Positions 25,441 to 33,107 of a stretch of 64,000 bases of DNA are shown here, piece after piece. The translations under genes were made by a program, and so were the position numbers. This stretch comes from RGIG4079 sp045531405 (GTDB lineage: Bacteria; Bacteroidota; Bacteroidia; Bacteroidales; Muribaculaceae), in assembly GCA_045531405.1 (NCBI GenBank), contig JAZSDX010000077.1, forward strand, positions 3,506-67,505. Reading direction: 5' to 3'. The notes below the pieces were generated by a model. It made no database searches and was not told the DNA's origin. It saw nothing but the letters and a program-made list of their open reading frames with translations. The first letter of the stretch is position 1. Each line of letters opens with the position of its first letter.

Positions 25441-27099
25441 ATGATTAAAAAAATTTTCTTTTTACTAATTTTATTTTCATTTCTTAACGCAACTGCGATA
25501 GAACCAATTCTTATATACCCGGAAGATAATGAAATTCTTTCAGACGAATTTTATTTCATTTGTTTATACGATGACGAAGCGACTATAACTCTTGAAATAT
25601 CTGATGATTCTAATTTTAACAATATCATATACCAAAACTCAAACCGTTGGTTGACTGTTAATGGTCATAAACAATTCCCCATATCCCCCAACGAATTAGG
25701 AAACGGAACTTATTATTGGCGCATATCTCATGAAAACGGCTATACTCAACACAGAACATTCTCAATAACAGGACAAAATACAACTACCGACAACTATAAA
25801 ATTATTCGAGACATAAATGACTATCCCTTAATGTCAATACCAGGCTATAGTGAGCCTATGATTTTAAGTTCTTTGTGGATTCGCTCTGAAAACACAAAAA
25901 ACGGTCTTTGCCAAAAAGAAAAAGGAGGGGCATACCGAGGCATGGTATTAAAAGATAATATTATCTACATAAGCTATTGCGACAACCTAAACAAAACACC
26001 TCATCTTAATCGATTCAACGCTCAAACCGGAGAATCCATGGATTCAATACATATCGACTATGGCGATTTTGACATGCCAAATTATGCCTTAAGTGACTTA
26101 AATATCGACGATGCCGGAAACATATACACCACAAATAAAGGCAACGCTTCAAATCAAATATTTGTTGATGTATTAGAAATCTCTAATAATATCGCAACAG
26201 TTTCAAGACGATATACTTGCATTATTCCAGATAATTTAGTAGGACAATATGTTAATTATGCAAAAGCAACTGGAAACGTCGCCACCGGAGAGTTTTCTTT
26301 ATATAGCGCATTAGAATCAAGCGATGGTACTGCCATATATAAAATCCAATGGGAGTTCAAAGAAAACATCAGCACAAGCAATGGGACTAAAATATATGGG
26401 ATAACAATTTCTCACCCCGAAGGCACCCAGATATACCCCATCAATTCAGATTATTATATTCTTGACAACAAAGAAATCTTACCAACAATATACAAGAATC
26501 GGACAAAAAAAGGTGATTTATCCAAAGAATCAACATTTGAAGTTCCTGCAAATAATTCAGGAAACGGACTTCACATTTTTAGTCATGGCAATGTGCCAAT
26601 GATGATTTATGGATGCAATTATAGTCAATTTGAATTAATAACTCTTCCTACTAATTTCTTTAATGGCACCGACTCTCAAGCTGACTCATTTACAGGGATT
26701 AGTAGTTTACAAAAATTTCCAACAAATAAATTGGGAAACGAAACATCCGTTGGCTCTACAATATCAACATTGGCAACCACGACAACCGAAACAACGTCAA
26801 ATGGCTATCCACGAACCACAATATATGTATATTCGTCTGGAAATGGACTGGCTGCATACCAATTATCTCATTACACCACGTCAACAGTAGCAAGCTCAAC
26901 GATAGCCCCTCTGTCAACTTGGAACATAAGAAATGGTGTATTATCATTTTCTAAAAAACAAAATCACATAACCATTAATAACATCAATGGAGTTACAATT
27001 TCACAACATTATAACACCGACAACATCAATATCTCAAAACTTCAAAATGGCATATATGTAATTCAATCCGATGATATTGTTTTCAAATTAGCTATATAA
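25441..27099 (+). CDS. Secreted protein with propeller-like region and T9SS-type C-terminal tail
   Basis: This 552-residue protein starts with a signal peptide (about 1-20, IFFLLILFSFLNATA). Residues about 25-115 look like a fibronectin-III or Ig-like fold (TYYWRISHENGYT). Residues about 130-470 form a repeat-rich region resembling the propeller part of the proteins at 1-2172 and 7035-11081; all share a DDAGNI- or DDAGTI-like turn. The last 60 residues resemble a T9SS type A sorting domain (ITINNINGVTISQHYN, NISKLQNGIYVIQS), although the final Lys-rich end is weak. Function is unknown. It follows rmuC closely, which is probably chance proximity rather than a shared role. Confidence 0.8.
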   Translation: MIKKIFFLLILFSFLNATAIEPILIYPEDNEILSDEFYFICLYDDEATITLEISDDSNFNNIIYQNSNRWLTVNGHKQFPISPNELGNGTYYWRISHENGYTQHRTFSITGQNTTTDNYKIIRDINDYPLMSIPGYSEPMILSSLWIRSENTKNGLCQKEKGGAYRGMVLKDNIIYISYCDNLNKTPHLNRFNAQTGESMDSIHIDYGDFDMPNYALSDLNIDDAGNIYTTNKGNASNQIFVDVLEISNNIATVSRRYTCIIPDNLVGQYVNYAKATGNVATGEFSLYSALESSDGTAIYKIQWEFKENISTSNGTKIYGITISHPEGTQIYPINSDYYILDNKEILPTIYKNRTKKGDLSKESTFEVPANNSGNGLHIFSHGNVPMMIYGCNYSQFELITLPTNFFNGTDSQADSFTGISSLQKFPTNKLGNETSVGSTISTLATTTTETTSNGYPRTTIYVYSSGNGLAAYQLSHYTTSTVASSTIAPLSTWNIRNGVLSFSKKQNHITINNINGVTISQHYNTDNINISKLQNGIYVIQSDDIVFKLAI

Positions 27100-27132
27100 A
27101 AATAATGCAGGCTGATGCCTGCATTATTTTTA
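27097..27132. terminator. Bidirectional intrinsic terminator overlapping the stop codon
   Basis: A perfect 15-bp inverted repeat with a 6-nt loop (arms 27097-27111 and 27118-27132) has A-rich and T-rich ends and begins in the stop codon of the secreted-protein gene. It lies 22 nt from the stop of the convergent sigma-factor gene. Confidence 0.9.
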
Positions 27133-27153
27133 TAGTTGAGTTCAAAGTCAATA

Positions 27154-27657
27154 TCAACGATAATCTTTAAGCAAAACTTGCAATTTCTTTCGTGCAAAAA
27201 AGATACGACTCTTTACTGTTCCGAGTGGCAACCCCATCTCTTCTGCAATTTCACTATACTTATACCCCGCAACATGCATTGAAAATGGAATACGATAATC
27301 ATCCGAAAACGAATTTATCAACTCAGAGATTTCACGCGCAGCATAAGACCCCTCCGGGCTTTCAAATCCGGAATCTTGTGGCAAATTCAAATGATACAAA
27401 TCTTCCGTTTGATCTATGATTGTTGACGACCTCACAACTTTACGATAATTATTAATAAATATATTACGCATAATTGTAAAAACCCACCCTTTGAAATTAA
27501 CATTTTCTACATATTTATCTTCATTATCAAGGGCCTTCAATGTCGTATCTTGAAGTAAATCATAAGCATCATCCCTGTTTGATGTCAAGATATATGCAAA
27601 ATTTAATAAATTACTTTGCAATGACATTAATTTTGATTGAAACTTTTTTGAACTCAT
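27154..27657 (-). CDS. ECF-type RNA polymerase sigma factor
   Basis: This 167-residue protein has the two-domain layout of extracytoplasmic-function sigma factors. Region 2 is at about 10-80 (NFAYILTSNRDDAYDLLQDTTLKA, here shortened by family, with FKGWVFTIMRNIFINNYRK), and region 4 is at about 108-160 with the helix-turn-helix YSEIAEEMGLPLGTVKSRI. Region 2 directs -10 recognition and region 4 binds -35. No anti-sigma gene is adjacent: the neighbours are the convergent secreted-protein gene and a divergent operon. Many Bacteroidetes ECF factors of this size control stress or surface genes. Its own promoter element lies at 27696-27704. Confidence 0.93.
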   Translation of the reverse strand: MSSKKFQSKLMSLQSNLLNFAYILTSNRDDAYDLLQDTTLKALDNEDKYVENVNFKGWVFTIMRNIFINNYRKVVRSSTIIDQTEDLYHLNLPQDSGFESPEGSYAAREISELINSFSDDYRIPFSMHVAGYKYSEIAEEMGLPLGTVKSRIFFARKKLQVLLKDYR

Positions 27658-27962
27658 ACTTAAATATTTTTATAGAAAAACAAATTAAACGCACCACAAA
27701 TATACAAAATATTTTATTATCAAAATATTTTTAGTGTTATTTTTTGTTAAATGCCATCATTTTTATAGCAACCATTTCGTATATTACTATATTTCAACAT
27801 GTTAAATATTTTGATATTTTGTGTCATTTTTGTTACATTCAATATCATTTAATGTTTCTTTTTAATATCCTACTAAAAAAATCACAACAAGCATCCCCAC
27901 TCCCTCCCTGAAGTCCCCAAAGGCGCCTTTTCTCACATATTGCAAGAAGACAAAAAAGTTAG
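27658..27962. other. AT-rich divergent intergenic region with one GC-rich palindrome
   Basis: This gap between the sigma-factor gene and the dCMP deaminase promoter holds no convincing gene. It contains the sigma-factor promoter element, a long AT-rich stretch, and an isolated C-rich patch (27897-27918) followed by the perfect 12-bp palindrome AAAGGCGCCTTT at 27919-27930. The palindrome could be a protein-binding site; there is no direct evidence. Confidence 0.5.
27696..27704 (-). promoter_or_regulatory. Bacteroidota -7 promoter element for the ECF sigma gene
   Basis: On the minus strand this reads TATATTTGT, 38 nt upstream of the ATG at 27657. The surrounding DNA is strongly AT-rich, so chance matches are more likely here than elsewhere. 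Confidence 0.55.
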
Positions 27963-27971
27963 TATCTTTGC
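27963..27971 (+). promoter_or_regulatory. Bacteroidota -7 promoter element for the five-gene operon
   Basis: TATCTTTGC matches the consensus and lies 17 nt before the dCMP deaminase ATG. It is the only promoter-like element found for the run of five close-packed genes to 31805. Confidence 0.7.
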
Positions 27972-27988
27972 ATATTTAATATATCAAT

Positions 27989-28423
27989 ATGAATAATTTT
28001 TCCGATAAACAACAACTTCTTGACAAACGATACCTTCGCATGTCAACCATATGGGCAGAAAACTCATATTGCACCCGAAGAAAAGTAGGAGCTATCATAG
28101 TCAAGGACCAAATGATTATATCAGACGGATACAACGGTACCCCTTCCGGATTTGAAAACATATGCGAAGACGAAAACGGGACCACTAAACCATATGTACT
28201 ACATGCCGAAGCTAACGCCATTTCAAAAGTTGCTCGCAGCAACAACAGTAGCGATGGAGCAACACTATATGTCACAGCTTCGCCATGCGTCGAATGCGCC
28301 AAGCTAATCATACAAGCTGGTATTAAACGTGTTGTATTCAACGAATTATACCGCATCACCGACGGCATCGACCTCCTCAAAAGGGCTAATATTGAATGTA
28401 CACATATAAATGATCTTGATTAA
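27989..28423 (+). CDS. dCMP deaminase (ComEB-like cytidine/deoxycytidylate deaminase)
   Basis: This 144-residue zinc enzyme converts dCMP to dUMP, feeding thymidylate synthesis. The zinc site is explicit: HAEANA with His72 and catalytic Glu74, and PCVEC with Cys100 and Cys103. The phrases TRRKVGAIIV and GYNGTPSGFENICE are typical of the deoxycytidylate branch rather than of plain cytidine deaminases. It is first in an operon with an S41 protease (17-nt gap), 5-formyl-THF cyclo-ligase, a hemerythrin-like protein and a LuxR-type regulator. The pairing with folate metabolism fits a one-carbon/thymidylate theme for the first and third genes. Confidence 0.94.
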   Translation: MNNFSDKQQLLDKRYLRMSTIWAENSYCTRRKVGAIIVKDQMIISDGYNGTPSGFENICEDENGTTKPYVLHAEANAISKVARSNNSSDGATLYVTASPCVECAKLIIQAGIKRVVFNELYRITDGIDLLKRANIECTHINDLD

Positions 28424-28440
28424 GATATTATTCCAATCAC

Positions 28441-30072
28441 ATGTCAAACAATAAGATTAACAATTATATCCCATTAATTATTGCCATAACTCTAATAATA
28501 GGCATGATTATAGGGCGCGCATTTACCGAAATAACATCTTCAAGTAACACATTTAAGAAACTTGATAAGATTTTCAGTCTTATTGAAGACAAATATGTAG
28601 ATACAATAGATCTTGATAGCATATTAGAAAAATCCTTCCCCGACATCATCGCACAATTAGACCCACATTCCACATACATTTCAGCCAAAGACCTCAAAGC
28701 CACAAACGAAGAGTTAGATGGCTCTTTTAGTGGCATCGGAATATCATTCACAATCATGAATGACACTGTTTCTATTATTGAAATTATCCCAAACGGACCA
28801 AGTGAAAAAGTTGGACTTTTAGCCGGAGACCGCATAATCACAGTTAATGATAAAAATATCGCAGGCATATCCATTTCTAATGAAAAAGTTATGCAACTTT
28901 TACGAGGAGACAAAGGCTCCAAAGTCACATTAGGAATAAAGCGCAATAGCTCGCCCAAGCCCCTCTCCTTTGACATCATTCGAGGAGACATCCCGGTTAA
29001 CTCAGTTGATGCTGCATATATCATCTCCCCCGAAATAGGCTACATTAAAGTTAACAAATTTAGTCGCAATACATATAACGAATTTCTTACCGCCTTAAAT
29101 AACTTAAAAAACAACGGGGCCAATAAATATATCATAGACCTAAGAGGCAATGGAGGAGGATATATGGAAAGTGCAGTGATGATGGCAAACGAATTCCTTC
29201 CAGCAAAACACATCATCGTCAACACTCGCACCCGCTTTGACCACCAATCCACAGGAAGCGATGGGAATGGGTCTTTCCAAAACACAGAATTAGTAGTACT
29301 TATTGACGAATTCTCAGCAAGTGCAAGCGAAATTTTCGCGGGAGCTATTCAAGACCACGACAGAGGACTAATCTTAGGCAGAAGATCCTTTGGAAAAGGA
29401 TTAGTACAACAACAAATCACATTACCCGATAGTAGTGCAATCAGGCTAACAGTTGCTCGTTATTACACACCCTCCGGAAGATGCATTCAAAAAGACTACA
29501 AACTCGGAGACAAAAGCTACAACAACGAGCTAACCGAACGTTTTAATCATGGCGAAGCATATAACATTGATAGTATTAAATTAGACAAAACTATTGAGTA
29601 CTACACCTCTGGAGGTCGAAAAGTATATGGAGGTGGTGGCATTATGCCTGACATTTTTATCCCCAATGACACATCTGGAATAACCAAATATTACTATAAT
29701 GTGGCAAATGCCGGACTCTTCCAGAAATATGCTTTTAATTATTGCGACAAAAATCGCAATAAGTTTAGCGAATGCTCATCAACTTCAGACGTTCTAAAAA
29801 AACTTCCAAGTGACGACCTTCTTTTATATGATTTTGTTGATTTTTCAAAAAAGAACAAAATCCCCGCCCAATGGTATTACATCAATATTTCTCGCAAACT
29901 AATTACAACCATCTTAAAGGCTTTGATTACTCGCGACATAATTGGCAGCCACGCTTATTATGAAGTTTATAATACCTATGATAACAACGTACTAAAAGCC
30001 ATTGAACAAATCAATAACGGAGCAGCAAAATTCCCTATTCAACAGATTGACAATGACCAAAAAAGAAATTAG
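28441..30072 (+). CDS. S41-family C-terminal processing peptidase (CtpA/Prc-like)
   Basis: This 543-residue protease has an N-terminal membrane anchor or signal (about 8-28), a PDZ domain (about 95-175, GIGISFTIMNDTVSIIEIIP region) and an S41 catalytic core. The nucleophile is probably Ser296 in SASASEI, with the general base Lys319 in FGKGLVQQ. The family cleaves exported proteins from their C-terminal ends in the periplasm. The C-terminal 150 residues extend past the core, as is common in Bacteroidetes. It overlaps the cyclo-ligase gene by 20 bp and is therefore tightly co-expressed with it. Confidence 0.94.
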   Translation: MSNNKINNYIPLIIAITLIIGMIIGRAFTEITSSSNTFKKLDKIFSLIEDKYVDTIDLDSILEKSFPDIIAQLDPHSTYISAKDLKATNEELDGSFSGIGISFTIMNDTVSIIEIIPNGPSEKVGLLAGDRIITVNDKNIAGISISNEKVMQLLRGDKGSKVTLGIKRNSSPKPLSFDIIRGDIPVNSVDAAYIISPEIGYIKVNKFSRNTYNEFLTALNNLKNNGANKYIIDLRGNGGGYMESAVMMANEFLPAKHIIVNTRTRFDHQSTGSDGNGSFQNTELVVLIDEFSASASEIFAGAIQDHDRGLILGRRSFGKGLVQQQITLPDSSAIRLTVARYYTPSGRCIQKDYKLGDKSYNNELTERFNHGEAYNIDSIKLDKTIEYYTSGGRKVYGGGGIMPDIFIPNDTSGITKYYYNVANAGLFQKYAFNYCDKNRNKFSECSSTSDVLKKLPSDDLLLYDFVDFSKKNKIPAQWYYINISRKLITTILKALITRDIIGSHAYYEVYNTYDNNVLKAIEQINNGAAKFPIQQIDNDQKRN

Positions 30073-30610
30073 GTTATACATAAAGCATCTAAAAGCACAA
30101 TTCCCCAATTCTCAAAAAGAGATTTGCGCAAACTTGGTCACGCAAAAAATAGAACAATCAAATTGGTTTATAGGAGCTAAAAACATATTAACTTATTACG
30201 CCCTTCCTGACGAACTAAATACATTACCCCAACTAAATAGATGGGCTACCAACAAATCTCTATATTTACCTCGAGTTAATGATTTCACACTTGAAATTCT
30301 CCCATATGCCAACACCAAAATTGGCTCCTACAATATCTTTGAGCCATTAGGCAATAATATCGTACACCCATCGACTATTGACCTCATAATAGTCCCTGGT
30401 ATCGCCTTTGACGCCTCTGGCATGAGATTAGGTAGAGGTAAAGGTTTTTACGACCGTCTTCTAAAAGAAACAACAGCATTGAAAATTGGAATATGCTATG
30501 ATTTTCAGCTAATTGACGACATCCCACACGAGATACACGACATCCCAATGGATGCAATAATCACCCCGACTCAACAATTTATAATCAACAACAAACACCC
30601 ATGGCAATAA
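30053..30610 (+). CDS. 5-formyltetrahydrofolate cyclo-ligase
   Basis: This 185-residue enzyme converts 5-formyl-THF to 5,10-methenyl-THF using ATP. The start at ATG 30053 (TKKEIRLYIK) gives the usual length; a start 51 nt further upstream would add 17 residues inside the protease gene and is unlikely. The family motif is seen in VPGIAFDASGMRLGRGKGFYDR, given here in pieces: VPGIAFD, then GMRLGRGKGFYDR with the nucleotide-binding Gly-rich loop. It overlaps the preceding protease gene by 20 bp and the next gene by 10 bp. Confidence 0.93.
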   Translation: MTKKEIRLYIKHLKAQFPNSQKEICANLVTQKIEQSNWFIGAKNILTYYALPDELNTLPQLNRWATNKSLYLPRVNDFTLEILPYANTKIGSYNIFEPLGNNIVHPSTIDLIIVPGIAFDASGMRLGRGKGFYDRLLKETTALKIGICYDFQLIDDIPHEIHDIPMDAIITPTQQFIINNKHPWQ

Positions 30611-31251
30611 TATCGTCAAAAGATCAATTAAATAAAATCATCCTTAAAAACCCGGACATAATTCCGTTAATAAATAGATTCGGCATAAAATTAGGAGTCT
30701 GCGACAAGACTATAAATACAATATGCACCGAAAACAAACTTGATGCAGAATTTTTCATTACAATACTCAACACTTTTATTAATGCCGATTTCTTCCCCGA
30801 AAAGACTTTAAAATCATTTCATGCCGATCTCATAATCAATTACATTTCTAAAACCTATAGCTACTATTCTAACTTTTCAATTCCCAATATTGAACGACAC
30901 TTCAATCTATTAATTACACATAGCAGCAATAGCAATCTTGACTTGATAAAATCCCTTTTTATCGAATTAAAGAACGACATTACCCAACTCATTAGATTTG
31001 ACCTCGATTCTTGGTTCCCGGCATTCCACGATACCTACGACTCCAATATTACAATAGTCAATAGCGACATACTCGAAGATAAAATAAACGACTTGAAAAA
31101 CATGTTTATCACACACTTATCCGGTGATTATGAACCAAACCTTTGTTTTGCTGTCATTTCTGCAATCATATCTTTGGAAAAAGATATAATCCAAAACAAT
31201 CGTATTCGCAATAGGATTCTAGCTCCCATATATCTCCAAATCACCAAATAA
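30601..31251 (+). CDS. Hemerythrin/RIC-like (ScdA-type) protein
   Basis: This 216-residue protein has an N-terminal region (about 1-60) resembling the DUF1858/ScdA_N helical domain (NPDIIPLINRFGIKLGVCDK), which in iron-sulfur repair proteins carries a Cys pair; here only Cys34 is in the corresponding spot. The following helices contain HADLIINYISKTYSYY and PNIERHFNLL, with His residues in places like the di-iron ligands of hemerythrin-type RIC proteins that respond to nitric oxide. Whether a full ligand set exists is unclear. It is sandwiched between the cyclo-ligase (10-bp overlap) and a LuxR-type gene (2-nt gap). I infer a redox, iron or NO-related partner of that regulator. Confidence 0.6.
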   Translation: MAIISSKDQLNKIILKNPDIIPLINRFGIKLGVCDKTINTICTENKLDAEFFITILNTFINADFFPEKTLKSFHADLIINYISKTYSYYSNFSIPNIERHFNLLITHSSNSNLDLIKSLFIELKNDITQLIRFDLDSWFPAFHDTYDSNITIVNSDILEDKINDLKNMFITHLSGDYEPNLCFAVISAIISLEKDIIQNNRIRNRILAPIYLQITK

Positions 31252-31253
31252 CA

Positions 31254-31805
31254 ATGGTTTCAAGCTCTTATATTATCAGTGATGACTCAATACATGCCAT
31301 AGGATTAAAATATTTAATTGATAAATATTTTAATATTCCTGTGCAAATATTGTCGCCAGAAGAATTACAAAAGATTGCAGACTCCAACTCTTTAATATTC
31401 TTTATTTCCACTCAAATTTACATTGAAAATCTTGAGTTTTTTTATTCTCGGCGAAACAGAATTATCATTATACAAAATAAAACAACACCAGATTACAAGT
31501 TCATAAATACTACCGACACTGAAAGTGAAATAATCGAACAGATTTCAAGTTTAATATCTTCAATCGAATCAAATACAGAACATCAAATCCCAAACGAATT
31601 ATCACAAAGAGAAATTGAAATTCTAAAACTCATAGCCATGGGACACCTCAACAAAGAAATCGCGTCAATATTATCAATTAGCATAAATACAGTCCTAACA
31701 CATCGAAAAAACATCACATCTAAACTTGGCATAAGAAGTGTTTCAGGACTTGGAATCTATGCAACAATAAATGGCTATATCTCCGAGAAAGATTTGAAAC
31801 GCTAA
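31254..31805 (+). CDS. LuxR/NarL-type transcriptional regulator with degenerate receiver
   Basis: This 183-residue protein has a C-terminal LuxR helix-turn-helix at about 118-175 (LSQREIEILKLIAMGHLNKE, then INTVLTHRKNI), a clear DNA-binding domain of the NarL class. The N-terminal 110 residues look like a shortened response-regulator fold (IISDDSIHAIGLKYLI) but lack a convincing phospho-acceptor Asp in the usual place. It is therefore probably not controlled by a standard phosphorelay. It directly follows the hemerythrin-like gene (2-nt gap), suggesting that protein supplies the signal. Targets are unknown. It is the last gene of the operon. Confidence 0.85.
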   Translation: MVSSSYIISDDSIHAIGLKYLIDKYFNIPVQILSPEELQKIADSNSLIFFISTQIYIENLEFFYSRRNRIIIIQNKTTPDYKFINTTDTESEIIEQISSLISSIESNTEHQIPNELSQREIEILKLIAMGHLNKEIASILSISINTVLTHRKNITSKLGIRSVSGLGIYATINGYISEKDLKR

Positions 31806-31815
31806 TATAAAAAAA

Positions 31816-31843
31816 AGAAGATGAACCGATTGATTCATCTTCT
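31816..31843 (-). terminator. Intrinsic terminator of the gyrA-TPR operon
   Basis: A perfect 10-bp stem (AGAAGATGAA at 31816, complement ending 31843) with an 8-nt loop is followed on the minus strand by an 8-nt T-run. It may also stop the LuxR operon from the other side. Confidence 0.85.
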
Positions 31844-31866
31844 CTATATTATCTGCAAAACTAACT

Positions 31867-33081
31867 CTACATTAATTCTACTCGTTTTAGATTTTCTTCA
31901 TCTCCAAGAATGTAGTATATATTCTTCAGATGCTTTAACGCATCACCCATATTTTGCTCATCAAGGTTAAATGCTTCTTCTAATTGAGATGCAGCTTCGC
32001 GCAAAAGAGGCTCCGTTTGCTCTTTTCGAATTTTGTCATATTCAGATTGCGACTTATTAGAAGCCTCATTATCTATTGTATATGCCTTGTTATACAACAA
32101 GTTCCCTAAATGGAAATGAGCTATTGCCATTTTTCCATCCAACTCAACCGCCTTACGATAAGAAGTAATCGCACCTTCTTGGTCTCCTTCATTTTCCAAC
32201 AATACACCAATCAAATCATGATATTGTGCATTATTCGGATCTGAATCAAGCAAACCTCCAATAAATTGCTTTGCATTTGCAAAATCTTTCTTTTCTAAAT
32301 AATCATTTACGATAACTTGCAAATAAACAGGGTCTTCATTACCATATAACGGATATGCAATTTTGGCATACTTACATGCTATATCATTCTTTTTTGCTTG
32401 CGATGCAACTGCAATAGCATAGTCAAATAAATTTTTCTTTTGATATCCTTTTACATATGCTTTATCAAAAGCAACTAATGAGTTCTCTAACTCATTTATT
32501 TGCCATGCAGCCAACGCTTGATTAAATATTATTTGCGCTACAACTGTATCTGCATCAGCTTTCAAACCAGCGCGTGCAATACGTACATCTTGAGGCAAGT
32601 TCGCATAAATATCCCATGCCTTATACGCTCCGGCATAATCTTCGGCTTCCCATAAGAAAATACCGGCATTATTAAAATGAGAATAATTTTCAGCAATTGT
32701 TTTTACAATCTTTTTTGATTCTTTTGTTTTAACCTTGCCTTTTTCATCAACGATTGTATCTAAAGGCAATGCATTAATCATATAATTATATCCATCAATA
32801 AGTGCATTACCTATTTCTTTTTTATCCACCTCTTGACCCATTTGAACCTTTAAGAACAAAGCATCATAATGAGCAAATGCAGCATTCCCGGCAACCATCC
32901 ATGCTTTTACATCATCTTTTGTTTCAGGATTTGTTGTTATTTCTGCAATTTTAGCTTTTACTGTAGGATAATCAAAGTTACCACTTTTAACAGTATTTTC
33001 AACCTCTTTCAAAAGGCTTTTTTGTGCCGACATTGACATTGCTGCAAAAAGACACAAGCCTAAAATACTAATTTTTCTCAT
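31867..33081 (-). CDS. Exported TPR-repeat protein
   Basis: This 404-residue protein starts with a signal peptide (ILGLCLFAAMSMSA). It has several tetratricopeptide-like helical repeats, clearest at about 280-345 (PNNAQYHDLIGVLLENEGDQ and MAIAHFHLGNLLYNKA). Such proteins are periplasmic or outer-membrane scaffolds for protein-protein contact. The gene lies 26 nt downstream of gyrA and shares its terminator, so it is likely co-transcribed with it, an arrangement seen in related Bacteroidales. There is no visible functional link with DNA gyrase. Confidence 0.88.
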   Translation of the reverse strand: MRKISILGLCLFAAMSMSAQKSLLKEVENTVKSGNFDYPTVKAKIAEITTNPETKDDVKAWMVAGNAAFAHYDALFLKVQMGQEVDKKEIGNALIDGYNYMINALPLDTIVDEKGKVKTKESKKIVKTIAENYSHFNNAGIFLWEAEDYAGAYKAWDIYANLPQDVRIARAGLKADADTVVAQIIFNQALAAWQINELENSLVAFDKAYVKGYQKKNLFDYAIAVASQAKKNDIACKYAKIAYPLYGNEDPVYLQVIVNDYLEKKDFANAKQFIGGLLDSDPNNAQYHDLIGVLLENEGDQEGAITSYRKAVELDGKMAIAHFHLGNLLYNKAYTIDNEASNKSQSEYDKIRKEQTEPLLREAASQLEEAFNLDEQNMGDALKHLKNIYYILGDEENLKRVELM

Positions 33082-33107
33082 AATTTATTGTATTTAAGTT
33101 GTTAATA

